In this document: positions 1 through 11,620 of the stretch, piece after piece | How the letters are laid out: the number at the start of each line of letters is the position of its first letter | Numbering within the stretch: position 1 is the stretch's first letter | From: Holothuria scabra | Taxonomy: Eukaryota > Echinodermata > Holothuroidea > Aspidochirotida > Holothuriidae | Assembly: GCA_037179385.1 (NCBI GenBank) | Contig: CM074200.1 | Span: 36,583,884 to 36,647,883, forward strand | DNA: 64,000 bases | Direction: 5' to 3' | Position numbers and translations under genes: made by a program | Notes under the pieces: generated by a model | Seen by the model: the letters and a program-made list of their open reading frames with translations, nothing else | The model's database searches: none | Told to the model about the DNA's origin: nothing

Positions 1-590
1 GCAATAAACAGATATATTTGGGTCCAGTGTCATCTGGTCATTGTTGGCGAAAGTTAGCACACACATATCTGACCTTTGATCTCATCTGATGCAGTACACT
101 TTTAAGGCTAAGATATCTCGTTCCTGTACTCCAATTTACTTCAGATTTAACACTGGTTTGTTTTCGCTCAAGTTACATGTAATATATAAAGAAATATACC
201 GTACGGGACGACGAAAAGTTCTCTTCTCAAACCTCTTGAATTTAGAAACAGAATCTTGAAAACCAGTGAGCCAGTCAAAGGAGAGGAATCGAGACTTGAG
301 CCCCTTCCGAAGGGTTGTCAGTGTTGATTTTAAGAAGAAAATAGCCGTTGTATACCGTACTTCCCATCAGTGGTAAGGGGCCGGGGAAAGGCGAGATTTT
401 TTTAGATCGTTATCAAATGACGATTAAAAAATATGCAAGTTTCATCAGACTTTGTGTAACCAAAATCTTAAGACTAAGAGGAAGCCTGAGCAAAAATAAT
501 ATTAACGAAAGGAGAAGGGTTTCTCTTCAAAAAAAATCGAATCATATCAAATCAAGGAACCGTACTTGACCATTAATTCGACCGATTAAT
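1..590. other. No gene or recognised repeat
   Basis: Only short shadow frames. Nothing supported. Confidence 0.5.
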
Positions 591-661
591 TGTGTCCCTT
601 CTCAACGAGAGCAGCGATACAATCAATAATGAATGGACCGACGGAGGGCATGTTAAATTAA

Positions 662-761
662 GGAAAATACGGTATGTTGTATTGTGCTGAAGACGGAGAT
701 TTTGTAGACTAGGTATTTGTCAGCTCCTCGGGGAGGGACAATCACGAGAGACTTGGCCAAG
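662..761 (+). repeat. Dispersed repeat, mate at 53476-53572
   Basis: From the ATACGGTATG region to CACGAGAGACTTGGCCAAG it matches, with about 20% divergence, the reverse complement of 53476-53572. Further weaker similarity extends towards 600 around TTCTCAACGAGAG. Confidence 0.75.
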
Positions 762-1047
762 TTTAACTATTGGAGGATTGGACGTTGGGACATTTTTTTT
801 GTCGCAAACTAGACCGTTCCCTGAAGGTGCTGCACAGCAGCATGAAAACTACCATTGGAATCATGTCAATCGAGTTACATTACTTCATATTCGAATGAGC
901 CTGTAAACTTAAAGGCCTCTCGCTCCAAACTGCAATTTTGTAGTAGTCCACAGAAATTCTCAATTTGTTCAGCTCTTTGATTGACAGCTTAAAAAATGCA
1001 GAGTACCGAAACGCATTCCGGTATAACACATAATAGGCCCAAGCTGT

Positions 1048-1292
1048 GGTTAGTTAGGTAGATAGCGTTTTACGGCCCATTTTCCAACTTATTGGTTTAA
1101 GTCGAGCCGGCCACGGCCTTTTTTCCAGTTGTGGCTCACTTGCTTGTTTTCCCTACTCCATTGCTTATGCGGAGCATCACGCACAAAGGCAGTAGGTTCC
1201 ATTTTTAGAGTCTTCGGTATGATTTGACGTTGGAATCGAACCCGGGCCTTCCGCGTGAGAGGCGGATGCTCTATCGTTAGACCAAACACGCG
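1048..1292 (-). mobile_element. tRNA-Glu-derived SINE, copy 1
   Basis: Minus-strand SINE. Its tRNA-like head at 1226-1292 has A box TGGTCTAACGATAGAGC and B box GGGTTCGATTCC. A perfect 5-bp anticodon stem encloses loop CTCTCAC (anticodon CTC, Glu). The T stem and acceptor are degenerate, so it is not a functional tRNA. The body (AACTGGAAAAAAGGCCGTGG region) recurs at 15191, 17547, 21821, 36927, 49396 and 50931. Confidence 0.85.
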
Positions 1293-1298
1293 GTCTCA

Positions 1299-1640
1299 GT
1301 AGCGTGTTTAAAGGGGGTGCACAGGCCCCCACCTCCGAAGTCAGTCGGGCGAAAATCACTCAGTCGGGGGATTTACGGGTTCGAGGAAGATAAAAAGTTT
1401 GAAGAGACACTGAGCATTCAAACTTTAACCACACACCAGCCCCTGTGTGTGCAGAAAAATGGTTGTCAAAGCAAAAATAAAAAAAAGTCCTCGAAAATTC
1501 GGACAGCACAAGTATGCCGACGTGAGTCGGTCGCCAACAACTGAAGTGCAGAGGAAGGCAAAAAGGGTCATCAAAATCCGTGTCAGTCGGGGGAATCACA
1601 AGTTGTACCCCCACCTTTGAAATACTACACACGCCACTGG
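1299..1640. mobile_element. hAT-like short element nested beside the SINE
   Basis: The ends CAGTAGCGTGT... and ...ACACACGCCACTG are imperfect inverted repeats of the CAGTGGCG type. GGTCTC flanks both sides, but a full 8-bp duplication is not clear. Confidence 0.5.
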
Positions 1641-1799
1641 TCTCCTACTGTGGTGATCTTCTATATACTCTCCCTCAGGCAACAAACTGAGATTGAGTGT
1701 CTGAATGAGGATGAACTTTAGACAGCTGTGAGGGGGCTTATGTAAGTAGGTTGGGAGAATTGGAACTGTTTGGGGTGAGAGGATTAGGCCTTTAAATGT

Positions 1800-3990
1800 T
1801 CAAGTGGATCCACAAACAAACAGGCGTTTGGATGAATTCCCAACTTGATCACAGAAAGTTTCCCTTTAACGATACAGGATGAAAGGCTGGTTGTACTTTC
1901 AAATAGTTCTTTGTACTTTAATATTGAATCACGTCGAAACTTTGATAATGTTATGAAATTTATCCTTGACAATTAAACATTAGTAATCAGCTTATACTTC
2001 TGAAGTGAGATTTGAGGTTGAAAGTATGAGTTTCCCAAATGAAGGGCTAGTTGTTAGCCAGTTAGGAAATTTCTTGTTAAACAGTGCCCATCTCCCCAAA
2101 TTAAGAGGCACTTTTTATTCGTCATCATATAACGTTGTAATTGGAGACCATGCTTTCATTTTTTTCTGGGGTGGGGAGTGGGGGTGGGGGTGAGGATGAG
2201 GATGAGGATAGTGGCCTTATGCTGAGATACCAATGATTGTACCATACCCTTAAAAATATTTGAGACCCAGGCCCACGATCCTATTGGACAGTGGGCCAAT
2301 GTCTCAGATCCAATGATATGGATACGGAGGGACACTGACAGTAATTTCTCAAAATTTTCTTTAATATGTGAGGATTTAGCTGAAATTGTAGTGGAACCAT
2401 GCCCACTGATATAGTAGATCTAATCACCTTTCGACGTTAGTTGTGCAGCCTGCACAGACCCACCACCGATTTAAGAGTTCATCGTATGGTGTTGACTTTG
2501 CATGCGGCTTTGAAATCACAATTCACGTTTACCCCAGCGGTATTAATACGAAGTAAAACAGGACATGCTACGTTTACAGGGTGTGGTCTTGGCATAACTG
2601 TCAACGGGGAAATATTCAGCGACCGAAGCGCGTCAGAAAATATTGGGTCCTGCTGAGTAATCTTTCCCAAAGACTCCAACCCTGTTCTGGAGATTCCTGT
2701 CTGGACCTGGTAAGCAGGAGACTCGATGTATAGCTATGCGCTAATGGCCTTTCGACGCGAGATCTCCCGTCGAATGCAGGAAAGTTGTAGCCTAGTATCT
2801 GCTTTCCCATGGGATTTGACTTGTTGTCCTACATTTTATGCCTCAACGTGTAACTTGGTTTAAAAAATAACTAAATTGATTAGCTATACTTCACAAAAGT
2901 TGGAACATGTGTTTTATGCTGTGATCGGTTAGTTTTACGGCCCAGTTTCAATCCTGTTTATGCTGTAATCAGAGCTACATTCATACATGTATCCACTTTC
3001 TCTTTTCGAAGGGCAATAGCATAGATCAAGATTCATGATTGGTATTACTACTTGTCATTTTTTGCCTTTTATTTCCACATTAAAAAATTTTATTACCACA
3101 TTAAAAAATTTTATTACCACATTACGAACTTTGGGTGACTGCGCACACCTTCGGGAATCAAAATCTGGAACAGCAATTGGCGCCATAAACAAATTCATGA
3201 TTTTATTTTGGCTCATCTAGACCATAACAAGAGCCCAATGGGCACTGTGGTTCCTTGCTGGATATTATAAGAACTGTACAGCCAGTCTGTGAAACAGAGC
3301 TAAGCAAAAGTTCATACTCAATGTTTGTAACATCTTCACAAGGGGTATTTTAGTACTAATATTACATGAAATCAAAGATTAAATTTCTGTGGCCTTACTG
3401 ACATTCAACTTTTGTAATGCTTGGTGATCCTTCAAAAACACTACCTCATTTCCATATGTATTTATGCTTGTAATCAAACTTGATATTATCACCAATAAAT
3501 GATACACAATGTGGTCAGAGAGAGAAAAACACCCCTTGTACTTCTCTCACAAGTTATTTTTACCTGCTCTCAAATAAAACTTGCTATTACTTTAAAACAA
3601 TCTACCATTTGTCCTGTTTGCTACCTCTACACAGAAAACAGGGTTTATTCAACAGTAAAGCAGAAAGCAAGCGATTAATGAAGTGTGATAATAGAATGAG
3701 GATTGGGTTACCCCACAGAGCACAGCAGTATTAAAGAGACATACTGTATAATCCATGCATTGCTTCCACTGGCAGAGAGACCAGTTTAATGCAGAGTGAC
3801 CTGTGCTCAGTGAAATCTACAGATTTCAGTTATTGCCCTCTTAAAACTTTGAATGATCCAAAATATGTGTACAACCCGAAGGAATCATTACTGAACAAAC
3901 ATAAAGGACAAATTTCTAAGGTGTTTCGGTGTGTAAGCATGCAAAACCAGGTGAGATGAAAAATCTATTGAAACTATCTTTATCTAGCTT
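1800..3990. other. Intergenic, no gene seen
   Basis: Contains a three-fold 21-bp tandem repeat at 3071-3126 and a SINE-like tail fragment near 2930-2950. Otherwise nothing recognisable. Confidence 0.5.
3071..3126 (+). repeat. 21-bp tandem repeat, about 2.6 copies
   Basis: Unit TTATTACCACATTAAAAAAT repeated, the last copy diverging. Confidence 0.8.
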
Positions 3991-4014
3991 ACAAGATTTT
4001 CTAAATAACATTTC

Positions 4015-4320
4015 CAGCAGTTGACCTCCAGTGACCTTGATGACCTTTGACCTTAACCAAACACAGATTGATTTGAAATCTGTCCTTTCTACCTTAAAAT
4101 ACTGTGTTAAAAGGATTTTCAGTGTTTGACCCCTGGTGACCTCAGATGACCCCTTGACCTTCACCGAACATATCCAATTTCATCCTTACACCATAACACA
4201 TCCACACACCCAGTATGACATCTATCCAAGCTTCCTAACTAGAAATATCGTGTTGAGGTTTTTAGTTTTTGACCTCTGGTGACCCCAAATGACCTTTGAC
4301 CTTCACCAAAAACGATAGCG
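4015..4320 (+). repeat. Degenerate satellite (same family as 51430-52860), about 3 units
   Basis: Blocks TTGACC-CTGGTGACC-ATGACCTTTGACCT recur at 4021, 4129 and 4269. Perfect DR1 motifs (TGACCTTTGACCT) lie at 4041-4053 and 4290-4302. Confidence 0.8.
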
Positions 4321-4375
4321 CACACCTTCTCCCTCAACCTTCCCTTGTTGAGTTAGAGCATACCAAAGCAAGTGT

Positions 4376-4759
4376 CACACACACACACACACACATGTTT
4401 TGACCGTCAATCGGGGACACATTTTTTTAACCATGAAAATGTGGAGATCCCCACTTTGGGCGTATCGACACTTGACTAGGGGAAAAAAACGCTCATGTCC
4501 CCAATTTACTGGTACTACACAGATACACATACACCCATGCACCAGCCCACGGTTTGTCACCTAATGTTAGGTCCATCACATGGAAACTGGGGAAAACTCC
4601 AAAATGCTTCAAACTTGCTGTGGTACATCCTTGAAACGTGAGAAATTCAATTTCATGGCTAATTTTGCATTTGGCAAGTGGGGATATCCCCTCTTGCAGG
4701 TGTATCCACACTTGCCCGGAGAAAAAAAGGCTCATGTCCCCGTTTTACACCAAAAACAT

Positions 4760-4793
<34 letters not shown>
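4376..4793 (+). repeat. (CA)n microsatellites flanking a duplicated ~110 bp segment
   Basis: CA tracts at 4376-4394 and 4762-4793. Between them, about 4395-4505 and 4650-4750 are direct repeats sharing TGGGGAT.TCCCC...GTAT..ACACTTG and AAAAA.GCTCATGTCCCC. Confidence 0.75.
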
Positions 4794-4795
<2 letters not shown>

Positions 4796-6370
4796 CAACC
4801 TGACTACATAGGTTCCTTTGCTACCGCAAGGAACCAAAAACTGCATATTCAACTGACAGGAGTTTTGGGGTTGGGGTGAGTAATACACTAGCACTTTAAT
4901 ATATATTTGAGACTGCAAAACAATATCCCATGGGGCTACAGGACAGGTCTCTCGTATGTCCATACCGTTGCGTATTGAGCATTCTCTGTGGTCTTGATTC
5001 ACATCATTCACCAGGAACAACTTGTCTCCAGTAAGTTAGTAACCTAATGTCGGAGGGTACAGCAAGTTGTGTCACCAAGTCACTCCGGTATTTCAAACAC
5101 TTTACTTAGTAACAGCAGCGAGGAAAAAAGAACACAAACCTCACAATTGTAACATAATCCATTTTAATATATTGACCAGATGTCCAAATCTTTTATACAT
5201 TCGCAAATGCTTTCACATAATTAGCACCTAGCACCATAAATAACCTTTCTCCTTTACTATACATACACAGTTTTGAATATATGAACTGCTATTGGCATTG
5301 CTTGCATTGGTAACTAATTACAAAAATCAAAATAAATCAAAGGATTGATGGCCCTAAATACATTTTCCATTTAAAATGCATTGAACGGGAGTTCACATAT
5401 GACAGCATTGTATTTATTGCAGGTTATGGCTAATGTACAATTCAACCCTGGAAGTTCAAATTAAACAAAACAGAAATTTTACAGGTAAAATAAAAGGTTA
5501 TTTCAGTGTAAAAGTTGTTTACTGTGAGTTGCCAAAAAAACTTTCTCCTAAAACTGTTCAATATAATCGTTATCGGATGGAACTCATTGTTTAGTCTGGT
5601 TCTATCAGTGCATACACGCTTTTTATTGAGATGCATGTATTACATGATTTGCAGTGTAAATCAAAATATCCTCTCTACAATTGAGTCTTAAAGATCTGTC
5701 ACAAAGCTTGAAAATTAAAAGAAAGAAAAGTGAAGAAGCGGGTTCTCTGCATTAAAACAATAAAGAGTAAAAGATATAGTGATTGCAATTTTGTTACAGA
5801 TAAGCCATGCTGGAGGACACTCATGACGGGAACACATGGTTTTGTGTAAAACGTACAGTGCAGTGTGCACTGTGATATACGTGGTGAGAGAGTACACACT
5901 CAACAACAGCGTTTCGAATGCGGTCTACTCCGTAATAATACGTCCTCCAACATAGCCGTCAGGCACTATTATGACGTCAAATGAGATGTCTGTATACACA
6001 ACATTAAATGCTGAGTGTAATACTAAACCCAAAACAGAATCTCTGTGAAAGATTTGGATATGTTTAAATGACATACCACACAAAAGATTATTTCGTTTTT
6101 AAGATAAGGAATATAATAACCTGTTTGAGGTAGCAGATGTGAAAATATTACTTTTTTTTCTAAAATATGCATTTCAAATATACCAACATGGCACACAAGA
6201 ATTGTAGCTCTTGCCATACTGAATTGACTGAACCGATGCTCTTCCAGCAGTGAACTCTGACAATGGCTTAATCTTGTCAAATAATTATGCATGGCAAGAG
6301 GTGCGGAAGTTGCATTGTTTGCAACACTGGAAGTTTGGGTGGACGAATTATCCTTAAGCAACAAATATAC

Positions 6371-6511
6371 CTGAATTTCTATTTGCGAGAATTCCTTGAA
6401 ACAGAATCTACTTCTAGTTTGATCTATCGTATTGTGTTTACAAACACTGGTTTTAATCTTATCATTTCTTTGTAAAACATACGAAAAATTTCCCTCTAAG
6501 TCCTCTTGACT
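6371..6511 (-). CDS. Weak internal exon candidate
   Basis: It lies inside the longest open frame of the window (183 codons). A good acceptor (ggctctttccacag) and donor (ATTCAG|gtatat) bound exactly 47 codons, phase 0/0, beginning SQEDLEGNFSYVL. No family is recognised. It sits about 4.7 kb beyond the PNPLA2 stop and may be 3' flank. Confidence 0.2.
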
Positions 6512-8626
6512 CTGTGGAAAGAGCCAAGGGGGTGGAAACCAAACAACATTTGCTGCGATACAAACATTACACAAAATGTGGTCTACTGAAATGCTGGGCT
6601 AAATATCTCAGTTTTTTTTATTTATAACTGCCAAGACAAAACCTTTGCTTGGTCCCTGTCAGGGATAAAACTGATACTTTGTAGAGGGTACAACTGAGAA
6701 AAATAGGACAGGAAAAAGGAGAACAAATGAGCTGGAATAACATAGAAGAATCAAAAATTGTTTTGGAAATCAAATGAGCCCAAGTTTGTCATGCAAACTA
6801 TCATACACAATAATCCTGGCTTAAATTAAGTTTTACCACATACTACCAATCCTTCATAGTCAATATCAATCCACTGTTTTGAAAATGTTGGCTACTAATT
6901 AATATTCAGTTCTAGTGACATTCTCTCTAGCTTAGTACCATGAAATATGATACATTCCCAAAAGGTACTAAGCTTGAACAGTACATGATATCGCTGGTAA
7001 GAAATGCATTCTCTCTAGCTTGCAAATGATGAGATCTGACAACCGTATGTATTAAGTGGCATGGGCAGTCCTAATAATACTGACGTTATTAATTGTCATA
7101 CAGAAGTTTGCAATAAATGAATATTCAGTCCTTGTTACATCTTAAGCTCTGCCCTGGCAATCCTAAGCCTAACAGTGACATTAATAGTTGCAATCAAGAA
7201 GCACCCAATCCCAAATGAAAATATGAGAATTTTATTACAGAAGTTTGCAGCTGATGAATATCAAATAACAAACAAAAGAACTCTTTACCGTTACCATCAA
7301 TCTACTTACAAAAATCAGTGCCTGTTAATGTCAATATGTGACACATTTAAACAGATGTAATATTTTACAAATCCTGAAAATTATTTTCACAAATATTTAT
7401 AGCAATATACAATAAACCCATAAATTTCAAGGAGGCAAGTTTCCTTGAAAATTACTGAGATGAGTATTCATAACAGAACAATGAAACAATCAATTCAACA
7501 CTACATTTTTCCTTGACAGAAAGGAGAGATATCAACCATTTCAGAGATTTTCACTGAGGTAGCACAGTCCTAACACAACTGATCACTGAGGTTATCAAAA
7601 CGATAAAAGTTGATACCATCCAGTTCTTTTGTTATTTCATTTTTCAAAGTTTATTTGCTTCCCAAATTTGACAAAATATTTAAAATGACGGAATTCCTGT
7701 TTTTAACCAAATTCTTTGTAACTATTGAGTTGTTGAGAAGTTACACGAACTTAAATACCTTTTGATGACGAAATGAGCTGTTAGCTAGACAGAACATAAG
7801 ATCTAGGATAAAAAATTTTAAATTGATGGTAGTAAAACTGGTCAAAACTGAAAGTGAGGTATTTCAAATTAAATTCCAGCTCCATAATTAAATTTAGGCT
7901 GTTAAAAGGTAGCCATTTAAAGGTGTACTATCTTTTACAAGAGTAGATAAGTAAAAAATTAAAACATCCAAACTCAGTGGGGACTGTTACAATAGGACCA
8001 GTAAAATAATAGCTATTGTTTGCCTAAAAGAATCACATCTGTGATGTGTCTAAATACACAAAAGACAAAGTTTCATCAACCAAGCAGCATAAGTACAAAG
8101 GGTAAGATTTGTATCAATTATATGTGGAACAAGAAAACATATTGAATCACTAAGGTAATCAGCTCTTGACCAACAAACTCTTTTCTTGTATTTATTCAGA
8201 CAATTCAGTGAGCAAAATTTTAAGTTTGGAATAATAATTTCCAAACCAACTGATCATTTTTCAAAGCTGATATGATATTACAAGGAAAGCTTTCATCATC
8301 AGGCTCACATGAAAGATGGCAGTTATCTAGCTTTTGAAAACATTTTTGCGATACTTCAAATTCGTAATTTGAACTGGTTCACAAATATGTTAGTCCGAGT
8401 GTGCTCACTTTCTCATTCTTTGTCAAAATTAAAAAGTTTTGTACAAATTGTAAGTGCACTTGAAACTGGGGTACCATTTCTTATCAATTACTTCAATAAT
8501 TAAATTGAACACATCATTCTGTAAGTGATTTTTCCTTTCTACTGGTACAAATCTTTTGTGTGTGTGTGCACATGTGCAAAGTCATGCTAGTTAGCTTGGT
8601 GAACTGTGTTTTATTCCGGGACTTAC

Positions 8627-8766
8627 ATCGCATACATTTGCTTTTGTAAGAACAACACTGTCCAAAGTTGATATGTTGCATAAGCAGACAACTGCCTCAA
8701 AGATGCACAACTCTTCACCTTTGACCCACTCCCAGGATGCATTGCTTTGGATCCTTTCCCAATGGA
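8627..8766 (-). CDS. Weak internal exon candidate
   Basis: 140 nt between acceptor ctttattag and a near-consensus donor GCGAT|gtaagt. One frame reads WERIQSNASWEWVKGEELCIF..., helical and HEAT-like in appearance. A second frame is also open to a stop just past the donor, so the reading is ambiguous. Confidence 0.2.
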
Positions 8767-9079
8767 CTAATAAAGTTGTACCTTGATCCTGCCCTGAATC
8801 CCCTTTATTCATGGTACTGTTCATTCTATCAATGCAATACCACATAACCCATAGCAATGTCATTATATTACTATATACTGATAATAACTACTGATACACA
8901 AACATTTATCCTGAAGTTTAACTAACATCATAGCTAAATGCTGATAATTTGTACAATTGACCTAAACATTCAGTCACGAATTACTTATTTCATTCACCCC
9001 GTCTGTGCAACATTTTGCCGCAATAGTTTCAATTTACAGTTAGCTTTAATATGTTACCAGGGTACTTATATACAACCTA

Positions 9080-9323
9080 CAATCTTGGACAAAACTGTTT
9101 GAACACCTTCTGCCATTTTGCCATATATATGTAATGATATGCATGATGTAGGAACCCCTTGTTCCATTCCCCATTCACAAGTACAGTCCCCAATCCCCTT
9201 CAGCCCCTTTTCAATGTTGGGTCCCAACTAATATGGTGCCTTCAGAATTGACCATGTAATGTCCAACATTATGAAGGGGAGTAGGGATGAATGGGGTGTT
9301 CCCACAAGTTTTGTCCAAGATTG
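9080..9323. mobile_element. Tc1/mariner-like MITE
   Basis: Terminal inverted repeats CAATCTTGGACAAAACT (left) and AGTTTTGTCCAAGATTG (right), with TA before the left end and CA after the right. The 244-bp length has no coding capacity. Confidence 0.8.
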
Positions 9324-11207
9324 CAGCAATATGGTGCAATTTGCAGTTCCTTCCAATTTGTAGTTCTTAGCAGATTAAGTTTCACATTATAGAGCCATGA
9401 TGCACTTGTAGGTGGATATGACATCATAATCCCAAAATAAATTCATATGGTTAAGTTTTATTTCAAGGTTAACAACTCCAGCTGCCAATGCTTTGAGAGC
9501 CAATCAGGAAATTAATCAGAATTTCAATCTGCTCCAATTTTCTTTTCTCTTTTCCATATCAAAAATATATTCTGATATGAATTTTTCTATTTTCTTCAAT
9601 TCATATTGCATTCTAATTCTAAATTCCTTTATAGCTTGTAAGCTGCATCAAACTTCAGTTGTCTAAACACAGAAAGACAGGAATTATACATTAACAAAGT
9701 TTAAAGCAGTTTAATTTAATTATTCTCAAACACTTAAAGTTGCTTTTTGGCAAGGATATTAACTGAAAGCATAGCACACAAAGAATTATTTAAAATGGAC
9801 ATTACCAACATTAATTAGTAGACAGGAACTGATACTACAGACATGACAATACTGTTTGTAACAAAACCAATACTTTGAAAAATTGATGGAAATTGTCTCG
9901 AAAAAAGTATCTCTAAAACTGGAAGCAATGCTGCTGATATTTTTTTTTACTTCCAAATACAGCATTTTTAACGCCCATAATAGCACTGAGCTGAGAGTTG
10001 GCACTTAGTCTCAGAATTAGCATGGAAGTTCCCCCTTCATCCAGAATACTTCTGGGTGACACTGGCTCAGAGGGTGGAGAATGGAGGGTATCTCAAAATT
10101 AAGGGATAAATTCCCTCCTTCAAAATCTTCTTGGAAAATCAAAAGATGGGAAAAGAGGAGGGCAAGTTGCATTCATCTGTTCATAAATTTTATCTTCTAC
10201 TATGAAATTTGCTTTTCCAACATCTGCAAGAAATTCCTGCACAAACTTGCAGTGTGGGAAGCCACTGCCTCAAGCAAACACTGCCAGAGCATTGGCATGC
10301 AAGTTGTTTGTAAGTTTAATTCAGTGAGAGTGTTTCATTTAGGGTCAGACCAAGGATCTAGCACATTTTGCTGTCAAACAGGGTCCTGCTGCTGTAGTTC
10401 TATTTATGAAATAAATCTCTTTCACTGAGCCATCAATCAAGTATCATTCTTGGAATACTCAAAGACAGCATGAAACAACTCTAAATGGAACAAGCAGATG
10501 GACCACTAAATCCAAAGCACCAAAAACAATACGAATGATTGCTGTTCCCGACCCATTCACTTTCAGAAGTATGATGAAAGGACAAATTAAGTTCTAAATC
10601 TGTCCACTTTTGGTATTCCTGTCGCAAGTTAGACAGAGTTTTTCTAGTTGGCAGAATATTTAACTCTCACTTCAAGGGGGCAGGTTCAGTTCCCAGACTG
10701 TAACCGTATCAAAGACTTTCAAAATTAACTTAATGCCATTGTGAGATATGTGTACTACAAAAGCAATGGTGTAAGAAGAATAATACAGTGCTCCACAACT
10801 GGATAAGGCCACTAGATTAAACCTAACCTATCACAAGTTACTGGAGTGAGATCCTGTTAATAAATACATGACAGTTAAACAATATTACTAAAATATCAGA
10901 TGGTGATGTATGACACAAATTGAATGACTTTAACTCACTTCAGGGTAATCAGGTATTACCAAAACATATTTCATTTTGCTCTAACTTTCCATTTTTCTCA
11001 AACTTTGATCAAAACAGAGTAGAGAAATAGAAAATCAAATAAAGTCAGAATTTTTATAATGGCTACCAGTAATAACTGGTCATGAGCATTTTTTAAAATA
11101 TTCCCACAGGAAAAAAGAAGAAGTTAAGGGAACTTATACTGAGAGAAATACTGTTAAACATGTCCTACAACAGATTTAATCTATCATTCATTGGCAGTAG
11201 TAATTTT
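9324..11207. other. PNPLA2 3' flank / possible 3' UTR
   Basis: Runs downstream of the PNPLA2 stop. A 115-codon plus-strand frame (10081-10428) has no recognisable content and no exon structure. Confidence 0.45.
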
Positions 11208-11620
11208 TCAAATTTCATGGATTTCTACAGAACTTTGTCCTTGGTCTGCATTGACAACTTGTGATACCTGAAGATAGTGGAAGTAGAGGGCATCTTCCAT
11301 CTCCTGTGCTATTTTAATTGTATAGTCGTAACTATCTTGCAACTGAAAGTTCATGCTGTCCCAGGGAGATGTGGCCCCATCCATCTTTGGTATTTTAAAA
11401 TTTGATATTGGGCAATAGCTGTGGGTGTCTTCGGGATATTCCGAGGGTGATGCCTCAAAATCCATAGAAAATTCAAAGTTCAAATTATGTCTGACACTGG
11501 GTGCTGGGCCAGCTGCAATGTCAAGAGCTTCTACAGTGTCTTGTCTGTGTTCTATTGAGTTTCTTTTCATGACACGAAACCAGTGTTTGGCAAAGTCACT
11601 GACATAGTCATCTGTCATAT
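11208..11620 (-). CDS. PNPLA2: PNPLA2 terminal coding exon 10
   Basis: 413 coding nt, residues 459-595 and the stop. The acceptor is tgtcacttag. It begins [26 protein letters not shown]480 is a PKA-like site lying in a W..R..N.S context reminiscent of the regulated Ser404 region of human ATGL (WMRNNLS). The rest is D/E/S-rich and I do not recognise it. No convincing poly(A) site was fixed; TTTATT (AATAAA on this strand) occurs several times below 9.5 kb. Confidence 0.88.

Larger units (their letters stand above)
909..1795. mobile_element. TTAA-flanked MITE family A, copy 1, split by nested insertions
   Basis: Termini TTAAAGGCCTCTCGCTCCAA and GGGGTGAGAGGATTAGGCCT+TTAA are inverted repeats shared with 39338-39641, 47608-47918 and 55133-55439. 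The inner halves (909-1035 and 1650-1795) align with the intact copies. The middle is an insertion holding a SINE (1048-1292) and a second element (about 1299-1640). Confidence 0.75.
5050..9079. other. No supported gene
   Basis: AT-rich sequence beyond the PNPLA2 3' end. It holds only the two weak exon candidates given separately, at 6371-6511 and 8627-8766. Nothing else can be supported. Confidence 0.5.

Noticed and set aside
1226..1292. tRNA-Glu(CTC) gene on the minus strand
   Set aside because: The anticodon arm and both boxes look right, but the acceptor and T stems do not pair and the sequence continues into a repeated SINE body.
6023..6574. 183-codon minus-strand ORF, the longest in the window
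   Set aside because: As a whole ORF it has no recognisable motifs. Only the splice-bounded 141-nt part (6371-6511) was kept, at low confidence.
10081..10428. 115-codon plus-strand ORF
   Set aside because: Composition resembles translated UTR, with no motif, splice site or start context.
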